Below are positions 26,879 to 36,925 of a DNA stretch of 64,000 bases, one piece after another. The DNA is from Linepithema humile (lineage: Eukaryota; Arthropoda; Insecta; Hymenoptera; Formicidae), in assembly GCF_040581485.1 (NCBI RefSeq), contig NC_090132.1:27787911-27851910 (forward strand), in the 5' to 3' direction. The position numbers and the translations under genes are program-made. The notes beneath the pieces are model-generated. The model ran no database searches. It worked only from the letters and a program-made list of their open reading frames with translations, and was not told the origin of the DNA. Numbering within the stretch: position 1 is the stretch's first letter; each line of letters starts with the position of its first letter.

Positions 26879-26893
26879 AACTGGAAAAGTTTA
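26878..26893. repeat. Right 16-bp direct repeat flanking the PDI-like fragment
   Basis: Exact second copy of AAACTGGAAAAGTTTA. A few more bases to its left (TTGAAA versus TTGAA) also match the left copy with one base gained. Confidence 0.75.
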
Positions 26894-28439
26894 TGTTTTA
26901 TCTTGAGGAACGACATTGTTGGTTATATGGTTTTCATATTAACGATGAAATATTGCTTGTTTGAGAAGTGAACAGCGCGCGCGTGAACAAGGAAATAATT
27001 ATCTCCAAATCAAATTCTGTAGATCTTTGACTTAGGAATTCGAGACTTTGTTTAACTAATTGTAAGATGAGAAACTTGAAATTGAGGGAACGGACAATTT
27101 CGGTACAATTCAGTGTTACGTTACCATGTCGCTCCTTCGACCTTATGTTAGTCGACGCGTGATAAGCACGAAACATTGATCCGAATTCCACTTCCACTTC
27201 TCGTATATTATTCGACGCGTACATGCAGTATAAATCATTTTATAGTGATTTGTAATCAGATAATGAAAGATTGATGATCAGCGGAACACTGAATAAATTG
27301 CTGAAATAACTTTAAGAGTAACATAATGATAGATGGTAATAATTCGTAAATAATTTATAATAAAAAAAAAACGTTTATTGCTGTTCAATTTAATTTGGAT
27401 AAAAGATGGAAATCTTTTAAAGAAATAGAAATATTTCCTAATTTTGGAAAGTGTCTGTAAGAAAATGTCGAAATTAAAGTTGAAAATAATGACTTGTCTC
27501 TTTGTTCTCATTTAAAACATTAAGCTAGAACATAACTTGAACATTGTTGTGAAAATGTTAGACAATCGTGAACTTTAGATTGATGTAAAAATATAATTCG
27601 AGGAGTATCTTTATCTTGCCTCAATACTCGATAAATGATGAATTTATAATGGAATCTTATCGATTTAATATTTGCTTTAATAAGAGATTTCTTTCAAGTC
27701 GAGCACTTGAGAAGTGTAATATTAGAATTTCCAGATTTATACTCTTTCAAGAGAGAAGGATAGGTGGGAAAAAGCGACGTACGTGTGATAACACTTCTAA
27801 AGAGTATCTTGTCTTCCTGGCTTTGCTTTATTTTCTTTCAATGCTCTTACACCTTGAAAAAAGAGATTTATGTAGGTAGACATAAATAGTGTTATTAATA
27901 GTATATTGTGTACTACACCTCGTATGTGATACGCGATGGGTTTTAGGCACTTTTGACCATATATACGTAATACTAAACATCATTCACGTTTAGCCCGTAT
28001 TCAGCACCGTCGATAGAAGTTATACTTATCGTGCACTATCGCATTTCGCTTCGTCACGTCTTGTCTTCATGTAACGCATACATCTGCACACAAAACCCGT
28101 ATCAATCTCACGTTTCGGAAGATTGCCGAGTTTCCATTACCAGTAAGACCAATTCGTTCGTCAGATAATGAAATTCACAGCGCGTGCTCTCGACAAATCC
28201 ATTAGAATCACTTTCGTTTCTCGTTAACAGGATGAATTCCGAGATTGATTAAACTCGGTACTTTGGAAGCGGCGGGGAATACAGGGTGCAATTTCGCCGA
28301 GGATCCGAAGCATAGCGTTTATCACAGATATTGGATAACTCTCGGACGATTGCGAGCAATTGATCGTTGACGTGGTTATATTAGGTATCCGTAAATATTA
28401 ATACTTGCTGTTAGCGCCTTTCTTGGAAAGAGATTCGAT
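26894..28439. other. Downstream flank of the ANSH-repeat gene; nothing identified
   Basis: AT-rich sequence with short open frames on both strands. It probably includes the 3' untranslated region of the minus-strand gene ending at 28440. No further coding signal is seen. Confidence 0.5.
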
Positions 28440-30757
28440 TTATTGCAGCAACCCGCTTTTATCGTAACTAACCGATCTGAAAGCATCCTCGACTAGATCC
28501 GTTAAGCACCTGACTGCCTGCAGGAGAGCCGCAAGAAGCAGCGACAACGAGAGCGAAATTAGTTTACTCGGTACCAGAGCGTTATCCGAAGCACTTTGAT
28601 TTTTCCCTGGCACTTTTTTCCGTTTCCGTTTATCCGCACTCTTACCAGCACCGCTGTCCTTGTCTTGCGCTTTAGCGGCCGCCGTGACCGTTCGCTTTGA
28701 TTTCACGGGCGATTTTTCTCTCGAGCGTGACGCCGCACTGTCCGACACTTCCTTCGCTGACTTCATTTTCTTCTGTTTGTCCAGGATGGATCGTCGCTGC
28801 GATGCAAAACTTTCGAGCTTTTTTCGAAAATCCTCCGCCGTCGCTTCAACGGCCTGCAAAAGTTTTGCCTCGTGGGATCCTCTTCTGTTACGTCGTTTGT
28901 TTTGATTTGTCTGCAACGTGCCTTCCGACCGCGCTTTCGCGTTGGCCGCGAGACGACGATTCCCCGTGGACTCTAGGAAGAGATTCTGCAGCGAAGACTT
29001 ACCGTTCTCTTGTTTGTCGAGTTCCGAGTTCTGGAAGATCGAGTTCTCGTCCAATGAGTTTGTTCTGCTGTGCCACTTGTCGCGGAAGAGAGATTTCTTC
29101 TCGGCGCACATGCTATTCAGATTGTAATCGATCGTGATCATAGGCTCTTCCGATTTCGACGAACACAGCCTGATGTTCTCCTTAACTTCGTCCAGAACAA
29201 TCCTCCTCGGCAGAGTTTTGCCAAGGCTATTAGGCACGAAATTAATTGTTTCCTCTAGATTTATTTTGAGATTCGAGTCTTTCTCCTCTTCCGGCAACTT
29301 GCTCGATCCGCCGTGCCAGTCGACGTGGTGATCATCGGCCGATCTTGAGAGATTACGCTCGGTAATGTTGGCCGTATCCGAAGACTCTTCGTTCGAATCG
29401 TTTAAAAGAGGCGCGCCCGCGTTCCCGTCATCATCGTCGTTGTCCTTGATCGTTACGTTCTGACCTACCCATACCTCCTCTTCATCCGCTTCCTCCTCCT
29501 CCTCCTCGTTTTCCTCCTCTTCGTCGGAAATGAGAGACATGGATTTGTTCCTGGCGATGACCGGAACGATGCCGTCGGTGTAAAGAAGGTCCTGTACTTC
29601 GAAGAGACTTCGCTCGATGCTCGGGCTCTTGTAGAGCAGGTTTCTCAGCTCCGGTATGTCTAGATCTTGAACGTGAAGAAGATTCTGCTCGATGTTCAGG
29701 AGACTTTCTTCGATTTCTACCAAGCATTGCTCGATGTCGCAAGTTGTTTCCGAATCCTCCTCGGTTTTCTTTTCCGATTGATTCGTCTCGTCATTGCCCT
29801 GCTCCTGCTCGATATTCTCTTTAACATCCTCCTCCGACGTAACGTGAGGCTGCCCGTGGCGATTTTCCGACCATATTTCCGAGGACCAGGGCGGCAGCAC
29901 GGCCTGATGTTGTGTCTGACTGTCGTAGAACACGCGGTAATTGCTGTGGCTGTTGGCTATTTCATAATTCACGTCCGTTGGCCGCACATCCCAGGCCAGA
30001 TTATCGCTTTCCGAGCTTTCCCTGTAACCACGATTCCGCATGTCCATCGTAGGATCGCCGTGCTCGCCGTGGCTGTTCGCCACCGCGTACGGCATCATGT
30101 TGAGATCGCGCATCATATCGGGATTGTTCCTAGCGCTGCGGAACGTCGAGTACAGCTCCGTGTACTTGTTGTGGCTGCTTGAATCTTGATAGGCGTTTCC
30201 GTGACTGTTCGCAAGCGGGTAGGTCGCGCCGAGATCGAATTCAGGTCGGCATCGCTTCGAAGCATTTCTGCTCAACCGTTTGTACATCGACCATTCGCGT
30301 CCGCCATGACTGCCGGTGTCTTCCTCGTCATCGTTATCGCCGTCGTCGTATTCAGTAGCGTCCTCGGGATATGGTAGTTCCTCACTGTCAATATCGGAAA
30401 CCAAAGGGCCGAGATTCTTGTCGTCTATCAGGATGTAATTGTCCAGCACATTTTCGTCGAGGTCGATCCATCTGCTGGAGCCATCCTCGACGGCTCTTCG
30501 GTGCCGTTTCTCGGCCCGGTGACTTCTAGGCTGTCGTCGTCGTTCGCGTATCGTGGGATCGTGCACGTGTATTTGTACCGGGCAGAGGACGTCGGGACTC
30601 CTTTCGGCGTCGTTACGCAACGCCGGCGGCGTCGTGGCCACCAACGGCGCCGCTTCGTCCAGCAGGTTATCCCTGGACTCGCGGTATCGATAGCCGGGAC
30701 AGGGTGTGTCGACCGGCGAGTGCGAAAGTAGATTGATGTAGCCACCGGCGCCTCTGC
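28440..30757 (-). CDS. Unassigned acidic, low-complexity protein with ANSH repeats and hydrophobic C-terminus; N-terminal exon not found
   Basis: One uninterrupted frame of about 770 codons ending in TAA at 28440. The frame lacks an ATG until the codon of SMYKRL near 30285, yet coding-like sequence (GGYINLLSHSPVDTPCPGYR) extends up to an acceptor-like CTCATAG at 30758, so the start is probably in an upstream exon I could not locate. From the N-terminus it has an Arg-rich stretch (RERRRQPRSHRAEKRHRR), an acidic stretch (EYDDGDNDDEEDTG), three Y-x-x-A-N-S-H motifs at 30195-30221, 30063-30089 and 29940-29966, a leucine/glutamate-rich segment likely to be helical (ESLLNIEQNLLHVQDL), poly-Glu, a Lys/Arg-rich region (KRKRKKVPGKN), and a hydrophobic segment near the C-terminus (LISLSLSLLLAALLQAV) followed by about 25 residues. 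That ending suggests a tail-anchored or membrane-associated protein facing the cytosol. I do not recognise the family. Strong codon structure over 2.3 kb makes a real gene likely. Confidence 0.8.
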
Positions 30758-30767
30758 CTATGAGCGA

Positions 30768-30860
30768 TCAGGTGCTGATCGATGGATTTGCCCCATCGTG
30801 AACCGCGGCGGTGTCTTGGCTTTCGTTCAGCGCTTCGTTACTCGTTGCCAAGCGATGCAT
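30768..30860 (-). other. ATG-started 30-codon stretch in frame with the downstream long gene, ending in TGA
   Basis: ATG at 30860 opens MHRLATSNEALNESQDTA and runs 30 codons to TGA (30770-30768). This is the same frame as the long coding region below it, with no other stop between. An acceptor-like TTTTCATTTTCTGTGTGAAACAG ends at about 30876 just upstream. It may be a uORF in the 5'UTR, an N-terminal extension reached by stop-codon readthrough, or chance sequence spliced out by use of the CTCATAG acceptor at 30758. Sequence alone does not decide. Confidence 0.4.
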
Positions 30861-31144
30861 GTTACATATCACCACCTGTTTCACACAGAAAATGAAAATG
30901 CGTTTATGAATAATTCTTCGCTTGGCAAGCAGAAATATCCTACTGTTCAAGAAATGCCAAACAAATTTTAATATCTATCTATTGAAATCTAAAAATTATT
31001 ACATATTAAATCGAAATTATATATGACGTTTAACAATTAATGATAATAAAAATTAATGATAATAAATGGCGTTAGTGAAAGGAAATAAAAATTTCCTGTA
31101 TCATTGCAATATGTCATAATAATTATTGGCCATAATATATAATG

Positions 31145-32924
31145 TTAAATATTGATTTCCAATAGAATATATAACGTAAATGCAAGCGATTCTGAAAGAG
31201 TTGAATTTTTATGAAGCATGAAAAAGAATGATCTACTATATTGAAATATTTTATCGCTGAAATTTACCTTTGGAGGGCGTATCCTGATATCTCTAAACTC
31301 CTCTGTGAATGTCAAAATATAAGCGCAAAACGCCATTGCGCAAAGCCATTCGGTTACTGTGCTAGCCACGTGCAATTCCCAGCCGCCATCCTCCTTGTAC
31401 CATTTTCGGGGATTCGATCCTACCGAATATATTGCAAATTTTAAATATTAATAATCTAAAATATTTGCGAGCAATGGGTAAAAATCAACGAACCAACCCT
31501 TGTAGGCCAGATGGGCCAATACGCCTGTGATGAGAATCACGAAGAAGCACACTGTACAAAAGGTTGATAATGCCGCACGAAGATGCGCGAGCCGTAATGA
31601 GCATCCTGGATGCAAGTAAAATGAGCATACAGCCTGCAATATAAAGAGAACTATTATCATAATATATATGCATTATTGCATTGACAAGAATTTTTTATGT
31701 TTTACATGATATAAAATAATTATGTAAAAATGTTTTCAGAAAGAAAACAAAAGTCAGCGTAAAATTAAAAGCGTATGATTTATAATTTTATAAATTCGCA
31801 CAAGCAACGCTTTGGTGTCATAAAAATGATTTAATTTTTATATTTGCGCTAGACTTATAAACTATATGTTGCGCTCTTTGAACGTGATCTTTTTATACGC
31901 ACCTGAGTCCAAAAATACGCGGTACCACCTCCGAAGCAGAGCACCGCACCGATAAGATGAACTACTATTACTGAAGTTTCTTGAAAGTTCGCGACAATTG
32001 ATAGACCGCTGGTCGCTATGAGGCCAAAAATTAAGGCCCAGCGATTCCACTTCGGCAAAGAAGCCGGTGTGCCGAAAGTATTAGTGCACTCTTTAACTTG
32101 AAAATATCTTACGTAGATCATAACAGACACTGCAATTATAAATAACGTGGCTATAATCAATTTTGATAACACATCGTATTCATTTATTCTACATGATTTA
32201 TTAATGTGTGATTAATTAATATTCTACATAATTACTTTTTCTTATTGTTATCGTTTTATTGCAATCATTAATCTTTCTTATCACACTATCATTCTTTATA
32301 CTTGCATATCAGAGTTTTATAGTTTTTCGATAAGGAAAATGTCGCCTGTTAGATAGATGATGATATAATCGATACTCCACAGATAATCGCAAATGCCTCT
32401 TGGCAATTCAGAAAAGGTCGTTGGCATGAAATATATAAGTGTATCGATAGTGCATTATCGGTTTTGGAGAATGTCGCATTATAATGTATGTGCTACTTAC
32501 TGAGAATAGCGATCAGGTTGACAGTTTGAGAAAAAATACAACTTTCTGGTGCATAAGTTGCTGCGTCAGAGATATAAGGAAAACCAGCTTCTACGTGTCC
32601 TAATAAGACGGCGATTACATATCTGCGGATTGCAAAATTATTTTTTGAGATTCTGATTTATAATTTAGCAATTATTTAGCAATTTATTTTTGCCTCAAAC
32701 ATTTAATCAAAGTAATAAATTGATATTAAAAAGTGATATTTAAATAGATACAATATTTGATGTTAAACAATAGATTGTTAGAAAGAAATATGAATCTTTT
32801 AATATACATAGATATTAAAACGATTTATAAACGTGACTTACGTTAAAATGAAGATCGTAGGCAAGGAAATGAAGACGGCGATCGGCAAATAATGTAGATT
32901 CGCAAAAAACTCCTGCTTTTCCAT
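31145..32924 (-). CDS. DRAM-type autophagy modulator (DRAM/TMEM150/Frag1 family), copy A, 5 exons, about 280 aa
   Basis: Second DRAM-family multi-pass membrane protein; predicted lysosomal/autophagy role by family. Exons (minus strand): 32924-32842, 32622-32501, 32129-31903, 31633-31498, 31419-31145. The sum is 843 nt with consistent phases. Motifs: GFPYISDAATYAPESCIF (residues 41-58), MIYVRYFQV, GLSIVANFQETSVIVVHLIG (close to the vertebrate DRAM2 GLSIVANFQ motif), GGTAYFWTQ, then two further hydrophobic segments, and DGGWELHVASTVTEWLCAMA with TFTEEF before the C-terminus. Exons 2 and 3 have exactly the lengths of copy B (122 and 227 nt). The last exon reads beyond PPK for about 40 residues (to LEINI) in AT-rich sequence. 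An AAG/GTAAAT donor-like site after PPK (about 31265) leaves open a splice to an unseen exon, so the C-terminus is uncertain. Confidence 0.9.
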
Positions 32925-33587
32925 GGCTTCGATGTGTAGTCGTTGTTAAGTTTAGTTAGAGCCGATGATGAAAATGACGTCAGTCGTCGACGTCTGCGAT
33001 CGACGCCACTATCGGGTAGAGTCTCGCGTCGATGCAGCCGCCGACGAGTCACGACCATTCATGCTCCTTGATGACTATTCATAGGCTTTTTATTCTTTTC
33101 TTTGTTAAGTATTAACCTCCACAGTGTTTGGATCAACGGTAGAGTACTGTGATTCAAATGCCATCAATGATTCACTGAAGAGTGCTGCAACGAGAAATAA
33201 TTGTCCTTGATGACAATAATTTATCTTATATAATGCTGTAATTAATGTTATCGATATGAAAAATCGCACTTGCGTGATTATTTGACAATTATTTCTAAAT
33301 AGCCTTTTCTTCTAGTTTTTCAATGTAGATCTGTATAAAAAATGGATCTTGTTGTACATTTTTTATATGGATTTACAATAGTTACATAATAGTTATACAT
33401 TATGTAATTTTATGTAATTATGCGAATAATTTTGAATATGTTCAATTATTTATGAATTTAACGCACAGCGCAATATACTTTGCTGAAAATTTTATCAATT
33501 TTTCTCAAAAAGTATACGTTGAGACGAAAAAGCGATTAATTCTTATATCATATATATATGTGCTGATAAAAGCAATGCAAGCAATCG

Positions 33588-33703
33588 TTATCTTTTATTG
33601 CATAAACAAGTATAAAAATATCCAAGTAAATTAATATTTATTTTAATAAATTTTTAGATATAAATAAATAAAAAAGTTTTGTTTCTTAATGAAAATCACA
33701 AAT
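33588..33703 (+). repeat. Dispersed direct repeat, copy 1
   Basis: About 116 bp beginning TTATCTTTTATTGCATAAAC and running through TATCCAAGTAAATTAATATT and AAAAAAGTTTT. It is repeated nearly identically at 34380-34504 in the same orientation. Confidence 0.8.
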
Positions 33704-34379
33704 AGATTTTATTTTAATATAATCTCATCTTGAAGCTTGATTATCAAAATCTGCTATTTAATGTTGAAATATTAATGCAAAAAAGAATTACCGATCAAAT
33801 CTTGAAGAAATAAAAAATTTCAATTTTTAAATAAAAATATTTCAATTTTTTAACAAAGAATATTATCTTATCATTAAATACGGCTATAAATAACATTCAT
33901 GATTTATAAACTATTCGTTGTCTTAAATATTGCGTCTACATTGTTCACACTATTACCTGCATATCTAAGGATTTTCTTCGCGCCATTTCTCATAAATCGT
34001 AATTGCGATAGCTGGCAGAAGCAATTGATAGAAGCGTGCTCTCACTAAACTTTAGCTGATATCGCCTCAGAGAGAAAACTTACAGAATATTTATAAAATG
34101 CTTATGTATATTTGACGTTGAAATTCTACGTCATGGAATAATTTTATATATATTATATCATCCTTGAGAAATTCCATGATTACATTATTTATACATTCAT
34201 GTCTGTCCGTATTTCCAAGATTAAAATCTGTAATTTTTTTAAGTCTATTAAACAACTATATATTTTAATCAAAATCTTATTGAAATGTTTATTTGATAAT
34301 AATTCTTCGTACTACATGTGTCAACAGTAAAAAAATGACAATAATTATCTAAAACAACTTGAAGTAATAAAAGCTATCA

Positions 34380-34504
34380 TTATCTTTTATTGCATAAACA
34401 AGTATAAAAATATCCAAGTAAATTAATATTTAGTAAATAATATTTAATAAATTTTTAGATACAAATAAATAAAAAAGTTTTATTTTTTAATGAAAATCAT
34501 AAAT
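34380..34504 (+). repeat. Dispersed direct repeat, copy 2
   Basis: Second copy of the block at 33588, with a roughly 9-base gain (AGTAAATAAT region) and a few substitutions. Flanking similarity decays outward, suggesting an older local duplication or two copies of one element. Confidence 0.8.
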
Positions 34505-36402
34505 ATAAAATCATAAATTTTTTTGACAGTAACAACTTGAAATGATTGAAATCAAAATATCAAAACGTGAATGAACAATGTGGATTGAAATATTTAACGT
34601 ACGGCAATGAATAGAATTTATTGTAGACTGCAGATATTATAACATCTATTTACGAACATTTCCATGAATTCGATTGCAATAATAATTTATTTAATCTGCC
34701 GCGCGTCAGAGATTTATATTAAATCCATCTAAGGTATATCGAGGAAATTGTATTACAGACTTATGTAAAAATAATTGCGCTTACGACAGTCGTGTTTAGT
34801 GAAGTGCGAATAGTAATACGGGCGTGTCTGCGTAAAAGAGTAAAACGTGTGGTTTAGTAAGAGGCCACGAGGCGGAAGCGTGCATGATAAGTTAAAAATT
34901 TCTAGTTAACATTTTCTTATATCATTTCCTGCTATTACAGACTCAAAGTAGAATCTATTAATAATACCTCTACGAAGTTCGTAATATAGCGTGCAACAAT
35001 AAAAATTATACACTTGTGTTTACTTTTATTATGCATAAGATTATAGAACGCTGATCAAGGAAAATTTTGTCAATTAGTTTTCGGTTGCTTTCTGTTAAAA
35101 AAAAAAAAATTAAATCTCACCGAAAGAGTGCAGCGAGACGCATTCAGTGACGCATCGGGGGCGGCGTCACAGAATTTTCACCCTGAAAACCGTAATCCCT
35201 CGCTTCCTTTCGTTGGTGGAGTCGCGTAAACTATCAAACTCCACAGTTCTTCGTGGTTTTCACTTTGCGGAGCACTTGCTCGGAAGTCGCGACGAACGAT
35301 AACGAATGCGATCGGAAATTCAGACGTTCGACCAAATTGTAGGCTGGTAAGCAGTTTTACGCGAATTTTCTTTGAAGGCAAAACTCCACAAGGTCGCGAT
35401 AGAATTTGTCGGGAAATGCAGAGGTTATACCCGTGGTGGTGCGCGATCGATGTTGCGTCAGCGAAAACGACGCTCTCGGCAGCTGCGCCGCACCGGGCTG
35501 CCGTCGCCGCCGCTGTCGTCGTTGCCGTCGGCGTCGTTACTGTCCAACCAACACGTTCGCCAAAGACTTATTTATCCTACTACACACGATGAGCGGACTT
35601 ATCCGCTTTCCGTCGTTGGTGCTTCTAAGAAAGCACGTATGATTAATAGTATGAATATGATCTTGTTATACGAGAGGCCGTAGATTCGCTGCTTTAAAAA
35701 TAATGTATTAAAATGTTTACTTAGAAATTTTTTAAAGATTTGATTCTAAGATATTAAAAATCTAATTTTTGAAGTCAGGAAATAGTTTAAAGATATGTTT
35801 GAGACACCAAGGTTTGTTTCTGATTTAGTTTTACATTCTAGATAGAAGTTGCAAGTAGGGTCCAAATTTCTGTGATTTCGTCCGTCGCTACTTTTGGTGC
35901 TTCATAAAATAAAGATTACGAATAGTTATTTCGTCAACATTATTTAATTTTCCGATTCTGATAATCTAATCAACTCTAAAGTCGAAAGAAAAACAAGGAA
36001 CAAAGTGAAAATTTTAATATTACTGCAGAATTTTGAAGCAATGACCACTATTATTCAAGCAATATTTAAGCAAATTTCATTTATTTTAATTTCTATCTAA
36101 TTTTTCATTTTTTTTTTATGTATCGTCAATATATAATTTTAAACATCTTGTATATAGCGGTCAGGTTAACAAACGTTTGACTAAGAATAAGAAAAAAAGA
36201 TCTTTTTTTAGTTTTTAGATTGACTTTTTAAATTTCTTTAATAATTTGTGCATAACAGAAGAAATTTGATTTAAAATAACTAACTGTTTAATTAAAAATT
36301 TTAATTTTTTAAATACATAGAATATCTACTTGTGTGGTTATCTGTTGTCGAAAATATATTCTGATATAATGTCTGGCAATAAATGATAGTATCGTATCAT
36401 TG

Positions 36403-36473
36403 CCAACATATTGCTGATAATATTTAATTGCGACCATTGTGCCACTGTGCATTATTATCAGCGATATTGTTAG
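36403..36473. repeat. Imperfect inverted repeat, about 22-bp arms
   Basis: CCAACATATTGCTGATAATATT near 36403 is largely complementary to ATTATTATCAGCGATATTG starting near 36451. Outer bases (GTATCGT and ACGATAC, near 36389 and 36484) may extend the pairing. MITE-like, intergenic. Confidence 0.5.
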
Positions 36474-36925
36474 CTGTACTTAACGATACCACAATTCAAT
36501 TTTTTTTTCAAGAAATTTTGTGATAATAATTTAATAGTATTACATTTCTCTTTTTTTTTTATTTATATACGATTTGAAGAGATGAAAATTTTATGCAAAC
36601 TTTCCATCGCTTACAAAATATATTTGAAGAATCTTATTTATAAAATGTAAAAAGTAATTTTTATTAATAAAGTCAAAGGAATGTCTAATTGCAAATGGAA
36701 ATTGAAAAATAAGGACAAAAAATAATAAAAAAACACTTGTATTTTAAAAATAATACTTACATTTATATATCATAAAATAAAATATAAATATTTTGTCATG
36801 TTACAAGCACTTTCCCTAAAAAAATATACGCGAAAGTCTTTTTGATTGGAGTTTTTTTTCGATATATTAATTATTACTTTTTGTCTTATTACTTGTTTTG
36901 TCATTCATAGAATAAATGTAGGAAT

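Larger units (their letters stand above)
32925..36925. other. Intergenic stretch between DRAM copy A and the GMC gene
   Basis: Holds the direct repeat pair (33588, 34380) and the inverted repeat at 36.4 kb. A CpG-rich islet at about 35110-35570 looks like a promoter-type region or an untranslated exon, but I can assign no transcript to it. Confidence 0.5.

Noticed and set aside
26934..27224. 96-codon minus-strand frame with ATG
   Set aside because: AT-rich, unrecognised, no splice or neighbour evidence; left unannotated.
28697..30731. Plus-strand open frames opposite the ANSH-repeat gene (up to 171 codons)
   Set aside because: They are antisense shadows of a GC-rich coding region; residue make-up is implausible and there is no independent start or splice support.
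35791..35816. AGATATGTTTGA, resembling the 5' part of miR-190
   Set aside because: The similarity stops after the first 12 bases and no precursor hairpin is seen.
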